Part shown: positions 34,691 through 45,099 of the stretch, piece after piece | Position numbering within the stretch: the stretch's first letter is position 1 | How the letters are laid out: each line of letters begins with the position of its first letter | Assembly: GCF_902806685.2 (NCBI RefSeq) | Contig: NC_048542.1 | Span: forward strand, 9,470,533 to 9,534,532 | Length of the DNA stretch: 64,000 bases | Source of the DNA: Maniola hyperantus | Lineage: Eukaryota > Arthropoda > Insecta > Lepidoptera > Nymphalidae | Direction of reading: 5' to 3' | Translations under genes and position numbers: made by a program | The notes under the pieces: generated by a model | Told to the model about the DNA's origin: nothing | The model's database searches: none | Seen by the model: only the letters and a program-made list of their open reading frames with translations

Positions 34691-35635
34691 AAAAAACGCA
34701 AAAAATCGTATCGTGTAAGGAAATTATTACCCAAATATTTGTTCGAAGGGAGGATTGAGTGAAGAACAATCGACTTCATATTTCCCTACCAAATAGTAGG
34801 GGACCCACGTGAAGAGATTAATGAATGTTAAAATAGGTTTGTATTCATAGACTTATGATTGTAACGTAATCTTTTCTGTTTTCTCTCAACAATCACCGTC
34901 AAGTAGACTGCCGGCTACGCACGTGAAATAAATAAAATATAAGTCTTTATTTGCAGAAAAGAGTATTGACAGTATAAACAGGATCATTAGCTCCCAAAAA
35001 AGTAAGTGGTAAAGTGTCGTGGGAGCTAGAGCCTTCCCTGTTGCGTAATCGCGCATTTCTGACGTGCAATGAAATATATCTCTTCTCCTTCATAGCATCA
35101 GAGTTAACTGCGTCTCATAGATTAATCATTGGTTTCGCTACGCTCTACGTGCGTCCGTTCCTTTTTGTGTGAGCACGATTTTTGCCGCGCGGTTAGCGTC
35201 CGCGCGTTTTTCGTATATATTTTAACTGAACTGGCCCCTAAAAAAATTATTGAACAATTTTGTAACAGACAATTTTAGATAGACACTAGATCATTTGACA
35301 TATTAAATTGATGAGGTAAGCTATCCTTGTAGTAACCGACGCCAAACAACAATTATGTTGGCAAAACACGTTAATTGGATGTAATGTCAACTCAAAGCCC
35401 CTAGTGTAAGTTTTCAAATTAACAAACGCGACACCGGAGTTACGTTAATCTGCTAAATTTACACGGAATTGTCGAATCACGATGCGGCCGTCCATATAAA
35501 TGACAGCCTTATTTACTTACCTCAACACTGGTGTCCTCAGATTGTGAAGATTCTGCTAAACTTAGTTTTACTTTATGCTTGTAAACCCATTTTTAGTCCA
35601 CTTTTTAAATTCAATAAAGAGTTTTAAAATTGTAA
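34691..35635. other. Intergenic, no gene seen
   Basis: A GC-richer patch at 35180-35210 (GCCGCGCGGTTAGCGTCCGC) is not part of a recognised gene. Confidence 0.35.
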
Positions 35636-35862
35636 TCTTATAAATATATAAAAGGAAAAGGTGACTGACTGACTGACTGACTGATCTATCAACGCACAAC
35701 TCAAACTACTGGACGGATCGGGCTGAAATTTGGCATGAAGATAGCTATTATGACGTAGGCATCCGCTAATAATGGATTTTTGAAAATTCAACCCCTAAGG
35801 GGGTGAAATAGGGGTTTGAAATTTGTGTAATCCACGCGGACGAAGTCGCGGGCATAAGCTAG
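35636..35862 (+). mobile_element. HEL-1 element, complete ends
   Basis: Starts TCTTATAAATATATAAAAGG after A-35635. It contains GACTGACTGACTGACTGATC and the hairpin region CGCGGACGAAGTCGCGGG, and ends CTAG before T-35863. One of the best HEL-1 copies. Confidence 0.7.
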
Positions 35863-35884
35863 TGATAATATATCGTGTAGGTCT

Positions 35885-36008
35885 CTTGTAACGACTTTCA
35901 CACGCCACGGTCTTGCGCCGCATGAATAGATATCCCTACTTGCGCCACCTGAATCCAGCTCCCTGCGACTCGTTTGATGACGTCTGTCCACCTATGTGAG
36001 AGGGTCTT
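35885..36008 (-). mobile_element. RTE-like LINE 3' fragment
   Basis: CACACGCCACGGTCTTGCGC and CGTCTGTCCACCTATGTGAG match the arrangement of the better copy at 42610-42905. Coding strand is minus; truncated. Confidence 0.5.
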
Positions 36009-36009
36009 T

Positions 36010-36173
36010 CGTGAACCTTAGGGTGAGCTCTATAGAGCGCACGCTGACTTAGCTTAGACTTAAGACAGGGTTAAAACGTGACAGAGCTATATCTCTCACA
36101 TAAATCTTTAACTCAATCTTAAGTCTGAGCTTAGTCAAAGTGTGCTTTATATGTAGATCTCAGCCTTAGAATC
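36010..36173. mobile_element. Foldback MITE (~160 bp)
   Basis: Imperfect long arms: AGCTTAGACTTAAGA in the left arm pairs with TCTTAAGTCTGAGCT in the right. TGAGCTCTATAGAGCGCAC near the left end pairs loosely with GTGCTTTATATGTAGATCTCA at the right end. Non-coding. Confidence 0.6.
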
Positions 36174-36364
36174 CTTCGCTGGCTCGGAATTCAATAAAAA
36201 CTCGCTCCAAAATAACAACTTTGTAGCCTTACATAGCAAAATAAGTATAACTTTTCATCATATGCCACAATTATAATATGTGTACATTTTTATATCTGTG
36301 TAAGTACATAAGACAGAAGCGTGATCTCATATTATAATAAGTAATTATAATAATTTATAAGTAA

Positions 36365-36604
36365 CTAGCTTATGCTCGCGACTTCGTCCGCGTGGACTAC
36401 ACAAATTTCAAACCCCTATTTCACCCCCTGAGGGGTTGAATTTTCAAAAATCCTTTCTTAGCGGATGCCTACGTCATAATAGCTATCTGCATGTCAAATT
36501 TCAGCCTGATTCGTTTAGTAGTTTGAGCTGTGCGTTGATAGATCAGTCAGTCAGTCAGTCACCTTTACCTTTTATATATTATAATATTTTATATTTTAAA
36601 TAGA
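36365..36604 (-). mobile_element. HEL-1 element, complete ends
   Basis: CTAG after A-36364 and GA before T-36605. Very similar to 34151-34373. Confidence 0.65.
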
Positions 36605-36710
36605 TTTCTTTATCCGATGGTGCGCATAATATTATAATATTGTGTTTATTCTGTATGGAACAGCTTGTATAGTACACTTTTGAACACACCAATTACTAAA
36701 AAATAATCAA

Positions 36711-37145
36711 AAAAACCAGCGGGTGAAAAGTGCGAGTCAGACTCGCGCACTGAGGGTTCCGTACTGCAGTCGTATTTTTTTGACTTTTTGCACGATAAAT
36801 CAAAAAGTATGATGCAAAAACATGAATAAAAATCTGTTTTACAATGCACAAGTGAAGCCCTTTCATAATATGATACCCCACTTGATATAGTTATCTTACT
36901 TCGAAAGTTGAAAATAGCAATATTTGTCCATGACCACAATTTAATTTTTTTTTGTGTGATGTAACCACAAATTCACGGTTTTCAGATTTTTCCCCTAATG
37001 TCTGCTATAAGACCTACCTACCTGTCAAATTTCATGATTCTAGGTCAACGGGAAGTACCCTGTAGGTGTACAGACAGACAAACAGACAACAAAGTGATCC
37101 TATAAGGGTTCCGTTTTTCCTTTTGAGGTACGGAACCCTAAAAAT
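36711..37145 (-). repeat. REP-1 element
   Basis: From AAAGTGCGAGTCAGACTCGC to GAGGTACGGAACCCTAAAAA. The overlapping small minus frames (36646-36939) are its by-products. Confidence 0.65.
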
Positions 37146-37759
37146 TATGTTAAGTTATTAATGTTTAAAAGGGACCATATTATCAACAACTACACAAATT
37201 CTCTTTCCACCAAATTTGTGTGGCAACTGGCAAGCAAATAACTCCATGAATTTACTTAATTGCGCAAAAACAACATCAAATAAAATCTTTATTATTTTCT
37301 TTTAAGGCCCGCAATTAATTTTTGGTGCTGTTCACTTTAAGGTTTAATGGTCTGCAAAATAGTCCTCGCCCGCCAAATATTTGGGACTGCGGTCGTTTCA
37401 GAGCTGACCTACTAAAGTAGTTCGGAACTTCAACAGCTCGACGGTAAAAAGCCATCGGATGTTGGCGATAGAAATCGGACGCGGCGATTTTATGTGGGCT
37501 AAAACTAGAAAATCAATCCTGTGGTCTGAAAAACTTGATCTAGGTACTTACCTACTTACATTGTCTCGTGAAATAAATATTATAAAATAAAAATTGGCAG
37601 TCAGTAGGGACTGCCGACAAAAGTAAAAACTTACTATGAAATAATGTTTTTTTTTAAATAATGGTAATTTCTTCTTTTTTGAATTTTAACTTCATAATTT
37701 TTAAATTTATAAAAATCACATTAGTTTAGTTTTTACATCTATCGGCACGCATCTTGAAG
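37146..37759. other. Intergenic, no gene seen
   Basis: Nothing recognised. Confidence 0.35.
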
Positions 37760-37975
37760 CTTTTCATCATCATCATCAACCCATCGCAGGCTCACTACTA
37801 AGAACGGGTCTCCTCTCAAATTGAGAAGGGTTTGGCTATAGTCCACCACGCTGGCCAAGTGTGGAGTGCAGACTTCACACACCTTTGAGAACATTGTGGA
37901 GAACACTCAGGACCATGTACGTTTCCTCAAGATGTTTCCCTTCACCGTTAAAGCAAGTGATATTTTAATTGAAGC
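37760..37975 (-). repeat. SINE-1, head-truncated
   Basis: TCATCATCATCATCAACCCA at the tail, then CCACGCTGGCCAAGTGTGGA and AAAGCAAGTGATATTTTAAT. It stops before the tRNA-derived head. Confidence 0.65.
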
Positions 37976-38539
37976 GTTCATCCATTCCAAAATATACCAA
38001 CGTTCCTCAAGTTTTCACTTCAAAAAGAATTATGGCTATGCATTATAATGACGGATGCATCTCCTATAATTTCTTCAGAGTACCTAGTGTTAGTTCGGAG
38101 GTTTCCAGACAAGTTTTTCTTTACAGATACGACAATATACGTGTAACAAATTGTAACTTTTACTTGGTCTCTTGTTGTTGCCACAAAGAATAAAAGCTCA
38201 AATATCACGGCTCAAGTAATCACGTAATTTGAGAGCTCGTTAAGAGACCTTTAACGACCTCGCGTCCCTTATAGGTATGACGTAACGATGACGTACCGTT
38301 TTGAATCGTCGATGTCAAACTACGGGTTGATCCGTGTTATTAATTAATATCCCGTAACGGACGAACCTTAGCTTTAATGACATGTTTTGCGATTTATGGT
38401 GTTATGATTTATAGGGCTTAGATTTCTGAAATACAAAACATGTTATAGCAGAAATGGAAAGTAGCAGAGATGTGGCGTGGGCATAATATTACATCCCAGA
38501 CTTGAGACTGACATAGCTTCTTAGTTATTTTATACTAAA
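37976..38539. other. Intergenic, no gene seen
   Basis: Overlapping small frames at 37866-38208 are unsupported. Confidence 0.35.
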
Positions 38540-38751
38540 CTAGCTTATTCCCGCGACTTCGTCTGCGTGGACTACACACATCTCAAGCCACTATTTTATC
38601 CCCTGAATGAATTTTCAAAAATCCTTTCTTAGTGGATGTCTAGTATTTACGTCATAATAGCTATCTTCATCCCAAATTTCAGCCCGGTGCGTCCATAGTT
38701 TGAGCTGAGTGTTGATAGATCAGTCAGTCAGTCAGTCAGCTTTCCCTTAGA
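38540..38751 (-). mobile_element. HEL-1 element, complete ends
   Basis: CTAG after A-38539 and GA before T-38752; contains a four-unit CAGT run. Confidence 0.6.
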
Positions 38752-38879
38752 TAAGCATGTATCAATACCACGTCCATGCAACTTTCACGCCACATCACCT
38801 GTTCCAAATAAACCACACCATATTTTAAGTGATAAAGCGTGCCTTACGTGATAAAATACATAAGTGTATCTGGCAACAT

Positions 38880-39470
38880 TTCCCCACGTAGTAAAGGTCG
38901 GGTCTCCTTTTAGAATGAGAAGTCTACCACCAAGTGTAGATTAGTAGACTACACACACCATTGATAATCAAAGTCAAAGTCAAATGTTTTATTACACTTA
39001 ATACACAAAATAATAAATAATATAATAAACAAAAATACCAAACTTATTCTAGAACATAAAAATTACAGATCGAAAATATCATCTAAACCACCGCAACGAG
39101 GCAGGGTGGCCAGAACGCTGGCAGCGTTACCTCGTTGAATGGCCAGACTAATATGCTGACCGAGGTAAATAAATAATAATAAATTACACTTTTTGATGGT
39201 CAGTTGTTGCATTTGTAAGATGATGATAATATAGTGATGATAATTTTTACGCGCAAACGCTTAAAACTACTACGAGGGTTCCAAACGCGCCAAGGTCTGA
39301 AAAAAGCCCACAACAAACTCAGTAGGATGGAAAACTCTGAGGCATACAGCTTTCCCCACCGATGTTCTAATGTGCATAATATTACAACTCCGAAAGTTAG
39401 AGACCGCCTGGGTTCGAACCTCGGACCCCGCGAATTGGAGCCAGGAGGCCAAACTCAAGGGGTTATGTCA
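38880..39470 (-). repeat. SINE-1 scraps flanking another repeat
   Basis: GGTCGGGTCTCCTTTTAGAA at 38898 and CGAAAGTTAGAGACCGCCTG with GGTTCGAACCTCGGACCCCG near 39410 are the two halves of a SINE-1. A different repeat with an A-rich start and CGAGGCAGGGTGGCCAGAAC (about 38955-39170) separates them. The split suggests a nested insertion, but the joints are eroded. Confidence 0.45.
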
Positions 39471-39479
39471 TCTACTTTT

Positions 39480-40503
39480 AAAATATAAGCTTTGCTAAGT
39501 AGTAGGTAAAGACATAATAAAATTGTTTGGTGCCACGAAAATAGGTCACTTATCAGATCGGATCGGTTAATTATAAACCTAATATAATATTATTAGTTTC
39601 ACACCAATAGATTTTATTATAAATGCATCGAAATACAATATTGCTATGATAATTTACTAGTAATGATACTGTATTTTTTATTCATTGAACTGATTTCAGT
39701 AACTCATTCATTTGGAATATAATACGGTAGAGAATTCGTTAAAATAAATAATTAATAATTAATTTAATTAAGCCAACTAGAGACAATATACAACTCTGTT
39801 TGAATTTAGAATTACTCAAACTCAAATAATTTATTCAAACTGGGTATCATTGTACATATTTTTACTGTCAAATTGTGGAATTTAATTTTTAAGAAAAGTT
39901 ACATCGATGCGAGGGTTTCAAACACGCGATTAACTAACGTCGATTTAAAAAGTCACTGATTATAATACAATCGGTAAATAAAAATTATTTATTCAAAACA
40001 TTTTGGTCGATTGACTGCAGATAATAATGTTTAGTTTCCCTAAACGCTCGTCGATTATGCAAATGTTGATCAATTTCACCAAAATTGGGTTAACTGCGCC
40101 TAAAATATTTATCCGATCTGCATATGAACCTATGTAAATATAATAATATGAACATAATAATAACCATATCAAAAAGACTGACTATGTTATACCTTTACAA
40201 TGTTCGTTGTTGACAATTATTATGAGTATCTTAATTTAAATTTAAATTAATAACTGAAGCATCTCGCCTGTGTACGACACGGGTTGCGTAATAAAGCCAT
40301 AGGCCTAAACAAACATCGCATTATGATGGTCAGCTTAGGTGTGTTAGCTTGGGACACTTTTAAACCTTTTCGTCAACAATCAGCTGCTTAATTTAAAATT
40401 GCATAAAATCTGCGCACATGCAAGTCAATCTTACCGCTAACTTTTTTTCATTTGTCGACCTCCGTGGTACAGTGGAAAACGTTAGGTTGATTTAATTTGG
40501 AAG
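39480..40503. other. Intergenic, no gene seen
   Basis: AT-rich; nothing recognised. Confidence 0.35.
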
Positions 40504-40930
40504 TGGGAAATAGAGCTATAATAAATGCGTCTTGGTATAATTTGATTTAACTTGCTTTCTATTGAAAATAAAACTAACTAGCCACTAGCGAATGTTCCCA
40601 CTAGATCAGATCAGAGACAACTAAAGGCTCTTTTCTGGATACGAGGCGCGTTGTGTCGCATGTCGTACCTACTGAGTACGCCTACTTAACAAGCAATGCT
40701 TCTGCAGGAACGCGCTCTCATACTTGGCCATAATTTGAGTAACCGGCGCGACGTGACGTGATGTGACAGCGCGATGCAACACGCAACGCGCCGCGTCTCC
40801 AGAAAAGAGGCCTTAGCTGTCTCTGATCTGATCTGGTAGGAACATTCGCTAGTCGCTAGTTAGCTTTATTTTCAGTCGAAAGCAAGTTAAATCTAACTAT
40901 ATCAAGACATAATATAAGCTCTATTTCCCA
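40504..40930. mobile_element. Long-arm foldback element (427 bp)
   Basis: The two arms, each about 160 bp, are inverted copies with few mismatches. They run from TGGGAAATAGAGCT / AGCTCTATTTCCCA at the outer ends through TTTAACTTGCTTTC / GAAAGCAAGTTAAA and GATCAGATCAGAGACA / TGTCTCTGATCTGATC to GGCGCGTTG / CAACGCGCC inside. No coding capacity. Confidence 0.8.
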
Positions 40931-41489
40931 TCGGTGTTGCACAGTTATCTCAGTAATATAATGGATATTTGTATTACTGTTACTTATCTCTAAATTTCAC
41001 CTTGAATTAAATATTAATTCGTCAGTCTCAATCGCTAATCATGTCTTATATACAGGTGTGTGTGTAGTGTACCTATGCTTCTCTGCAGATCCCTCTTTAA
41101 TTTGTCAGCCGCTTTGATACACCCAAAACCGCAAACCGTCTACATTTAAAATCCTTCAGCATCGTTTTATCCATTTTATATCACAAGAAATTCTCAGCTT
41201 AGTAGTAATAAAATGGTATCCCTTAGGGATGGTTGAGTGTATCCCTTAGGATAGTTCACATTCCAAAGCTCTTGATCCGTTTAGTTAATTTCAACTTTAG
41301 GCTACGATAGAATGATGGTCTCGTTACGATACGATTACGATAGAATGATGGACTGGTTTTTTTATATATAAGTATCTTCAAGTTCCGACGACCTTTTTGG
41401 TGCAACTGAGCGGGCGGTGCGTTGAGTGCTGTGGCCTGAATAAAAATAAGAAGCGGACCCATGTTCGAAATCCATTAGGTATGGGCTAC
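40931..41489. other. Intergenic, no gene seen
   Basis: ACGATAGAATGATGG occurs twice (about 41306 and 41339), a small local duplication. Otherwise nothing. Confidence 0.4.
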
Positions 41490-41705
41490 TTCGGAATGTA
41501 TAGTTTCTAAGTTAGCTCCGGTTAGAACTGGTGACATCCTTAAGCCAGTTAAGTTACCACACTATCAGCTACAATACCACGTACCTATAGAAACCAATTA
41601 GGGGTACCTACCTACTTTGGTAAAACTGTGATAAGTCTTCCAGGTTAGCCCATTTCTACCTTAGTCTCTTCTCTTATCACCAGTGACACCGAAGACAAGA
41701 GCTAT
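41490..41705 (+). repeat. SINE-2 copy, strongly diverged
   Basis: GTTAGCTCCGGTTAGAACTG and CTTCCAGGTTAGCCCATTTC follow the SINE-2 order with many changes. Confidence 0.35.
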
Positions 41706-42015
41706 CATTATATATTATACCTTATTTTTTAACTACTAAGTAATTATTTGTAGTATTAGTAAAAGAAACTAAGTAGGTACATTTTTGTTTAAATATTATA
41801 TTAATATCAGGCGCAGATCTAATATGATATGCTGCATACGAGTAGATATTTTTTTCTCAAGTTTTCTATTGCGTTATAGTTTAGTATGTTACGTTACATA
41901 ATGACGATACTCTGGTGCTGAAAGACATACCTAACATAACATGGGACGTGGTATTTAATCGTGTGGTCCAAATTATACGCTCTAGCAATCTGATTAATTG
42001 ATATAAGTAGTTTTA

Positions 42016-42200
42016 TCACTACCCGTATTATAAATGCGAAACTATATTGTGTTAGTTGGTTTGTCCTTCAATCACGCTGCAACAGAGCAACACATTGAGG
42101 TACTTTCTGCATGAATAGAGTTAAAGACCTAGAGAATGACATAGTTACTTTTTATCCTGGACAATCAAAAAGTTCTGACAAGATAAAAAACGCAACTAAT
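42016..42200 (+). mobile_element. HEL-2 element, 3' truncated
   Basis: Starts TCACTACCCGTATTATAAAT after A-42015. TTGGTTTGTCCTTCAATCAC is present; the CTAG end is lost. Confidence 0.55.
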
Positions 42201-42609
42201 GCGCAATGCGGGGTAGGTTTTGTAGGATTACATCAATCGTAGTTTTTTACCTGACTTACCTTTACCTTTACCTTTTTTTACCTGAGAAGAGTGTAGAGTT
42301 TTAATTCTAAATCCATACACAATAGCATACTAATTAGGTAACTCATAAGTGTTAGTTCTCTTAAACAATAACTTAAGAAAACAGTTTAATCTGGGGCATA
42401 CCTAATTATGATTCGTTTCGAGGGGTATGTTAGAAGTGTACTCGAGACAAACCTTAGATTTTCGTACCTACTAGGAAACCATTAATGGAAAACCATGATG
42501 TACTTAATAGAATATTTATAGAGCAGTTAGATAATAACATTATTAGGTATTATGAGTGATGTTGCTAAATTTTGTTTAGACCGTGTTGGTTTTTTAATTT
42601 GATAGAACT
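42201..42609. other. Intergenic, no gene seen
   Basis: Contains a TTTACCTTTACC short tandem near 42262; otherwise nothing. Confidence 0.35.
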
Positions 42610-42905
42610 TCATTATCATTATCATCATCAACCGATAGACGTCCACTGCTGGTCATAGGTCTCTCGTAGGGACTTCCACACGCCACGGTCTTGCGGCGCC
42701 TGAATCTAGCGGCTCCTTGCGACTCGTCTAATGTCGTCCGTCCACCTAGTGGGGCGTCTTCCAACGCTGCGCCTTCCGGTGCGAGTTTGCCATTCTAGCC
42801 CCTTGGGACACCAACGTCTATCGGTTTTCCTATAGAACTTATGAACCATTAAAATTTGTTGATGTCGCTTCCTCTTATAACTCGCACTACAAACAAACTG
42901 CGGGT
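42610..42905 (-). mobile_element. RTE-like LINE, C-terminal ORF remnant
   Basis: Minus frame reads RWCPKGLEWQTRTGRRSVGR then RPTRWTDDIRRV, the conserved basic tail of RTE-clade endonuclease/reverse-transcriptase proteins. The 3' end contains CCAGCAGTGGACGTC and an (ATG)n-like tail, seen as CATTATCATCATC on the plus strand. The element is heavily 5'-truncated; the open frame upstream (to 42930) is chance sequence. Confidence 0.65.
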
Positions 42906-43049
42906 AGAAATGAGGGGCAGATAAGCTCACATCCTGTTACTGAATTTCCGGTGAGGCTTCTACTTGAGATGTGACGTTTTATACAATTTTCTCATATTTT
43001 CACTCCCTTCAGAATGTCGATTGTTCTACATTGCTTATTTTATTAATTA

Positions 43050-43262
43050 CTAGCGACCCGCCCCGGCTTCGCACGGGTAGTTTATTACAATTTTCGGAGA
43101 AATCTCTAATTTTTTGAAAATAAGATATAGGATATGTCACTCAGGAATAATGTAGCTTTGTATTAGTAAAAGAATTTTTAAAATCGGTTCAGTAGTTCCA
43201 GAGATTCCTACAAACAAACTTACAAACTTTACCTCTTTATAATAATAAGTACTTAGTATAGA
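43050..43262 (-). mobile_element. HEL-4 element
   Basis: CTAG after A-43049, then CGACCCGCCCCGGCTTCGCA. It ends near ACTTAGTATAGA, directly abutting CTAGCTGATTCGTGG, which looks like the end of a further Helitron-like element. Confidence 0.55.
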
Positions 43263-43399
43263 CTAGCTGATTCGTGGCATGCGTTGCAACTTACAAGTCT
43301 TACATGCCACCTATTGTACGCTGATGGTATATATTCACTGTAATGTTTACAGTTGCCCGAATGTTTACACAATAGTAGTTGAGCGAGACGGTAACATTA

Positions 43400-43463
43400 A
43401 ATAAAACAAAGTGATCCTATAAGGGTTCCGTTTTTCCTATTGAGGTACGGAACCCTAAAAATA
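43400..43463 (-). repeat. REP-1 end scrap
   Basis: AAAGTGATCCTATAAGGGTT through GAGGTACGGAACCCTAAAAA only. Confidence 0.55.
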
Positions 43464-44136
43464 GTAAAATTTGGCTAAATTCTAAACCAGTTATCATTGT
43501 AATTTAAACCACAAGATAATCTGCACTATTTACCTAATCTAAGTCGCGCAGAAAATGGTCACTTTATTTTTTACGGAAACTTTAATTAGGTACCCAAACG
43601 CTTTTTAAAATATGTAGGTAAGTATTTTCAAACAAATAGACTCGGTGGTTTGACGTTATGTATTTCATGTAAATTTACTTGTATTTAGAGAGAACAGTTT
43701 TAATTTTACACCGGACCCTAACCCATGTATTTCAGAACAATTTTGTATACGAAATTTTTCGTATCCCAAACAAATTCTCATCTCCCGGGAAATTCGTTGC
43801 ACTGACTTATCCGGCACGTGTCTGAATAAATTTATTTACGCCAAATAATCCCCAATAGTTTTGGAACAGTTTTAGCGCAATAATCCTATATCTTTGATTT
43901 AATACTAAGCTACAATTATGTAACGGTTTTACCCATGCTTATGTTTTCACCTCTAAGCCCTAAATCTTAGCGTTATTTATATGTATAAAAGTGGCGAGTG
44001 TTGGGTACATCTTATTTTTGTTTATTTTTTTTTAATCTTTAACATTGCACACATAATACAGAAGAAAAAACAAAAGACTAGTATTAGAATTTAAGAACAT
44101 AAAAAGGCATCTTATGAGTATGTACTACATAGGGCA
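43464..44136. other. Intergenic, no gene seen
   Basis: Nothing recognised. Confidence 0.35.
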
Positions 44137-44342
44137 TCTAAATATGTAGAAGGAAAAGCTGACTGGCTGATCTATTAACGCACAACTCAAACTACTGGAC
44201 TGATCGGGCTGAAATTTGGCATGCAGATAGTCATTATGACATAGACATCCGCTAATAATGAATTTACGAAAAGTAAATTCGTAAAGTGGTAAAACAAGGG
44301 TTTGGTGTAGTCCTCGCGGACGAAGTCGCGGGCATAAGCTAG
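44137..44342 (+). mobile_element. HEL-1 element, complete ends
   Basis: Starts TCTAAATATGTAGAAGG after A-44136 and ends GGCATAAGCTAG before T-44343. Confidence 0.65.
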
Positions 44343-44781
44343 TTAGCTATAAACAGAGTTAAGGCATAGGCACTATCTGTGCAAAAATTTTGGAAATCAT
44401 ATAAAACAAAATTCCATACAAAAAATAAATAATTCTGCAGTAAACAAACAGCCGCTACTAGGTAAAAAATGTCCCCACTTGCAAAGTCCGTAACTTTTGA
44501 TCGTATGGTAGCTTCTCGTATCCAAAAAGAGATCGAGTAGCTTATACTTTGAAAGGAAGCTTCTAAGTCAATGTTGAATATTTGGAAAGAGTAAGTAATT
44601 ATTGCAGAGTTTCTTGTTGGTTCTTCTCGATAGGGAGGGCATTTGGAACTAGTGGTAGATTGTGTTGGCGATTCTAAAGCACTTACCTACTTGTCAAAGT
44701 TTATTTGAATGAAATTATTTTCTATTCCAGAAATAAGGGCAAAAAAGTTGTGATGAAACTTTGTGCTATATTTACCAGGTA
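44343..44781. other. Left flank of the DD82E transposon, no gene seen
   Basis: AT-rich. A plus-strand frame at 44705-44986 starts here and runs into the transposon TIR, so it is fortuitous. Confidence 0.4.
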
Positions 44782-44812
44782 CAGTACGCGCGGCGAGAGT
44801 TTGGCTTTGACC
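44782..44812 (+). repeat. Transposon left TIR (31 bp)
   Basis: Begins CAGTACGCGCGGCGAGAG. Preceded by TA. Confidence 0.9.
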
Positions 44813-45099
44813 GTTATTGCGCAGAAATCAGAAATTGGGTATCAACGGGCAATTAGTGGGGTGCGGGGCGGGTGTGTAGGCGCACGCGGTGCTCTGATTG
44901 GCGCTCCACTGCTCCAGTCGTTCCCTGCCTCTCGCATCGATACGACGTACCGCGCACTCGTGTTGTACAATCACGTTCACAAGTGAATTGCTATTTTCGT
45001 TAATTGTTTATTGTTGTCGATTGTTATTATTTGTTGAGTTTGTTTGTTTAAGTTTGTCAGTTAAGTTTTTTTTGTTAAATATTAAAAAGTGATTTGAAA

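Noticed and set aside
34691..35635. Possible host exon in a GC-richer patch near 35180
   Set aside because: No open frame with splice sites or known motif; patch is short.
44705..44986. 93-codon open frame before the transposase
   Set aside because: It starts in unique flank and crosses the transposon TIR, so it cannot be an ancient gene of either.
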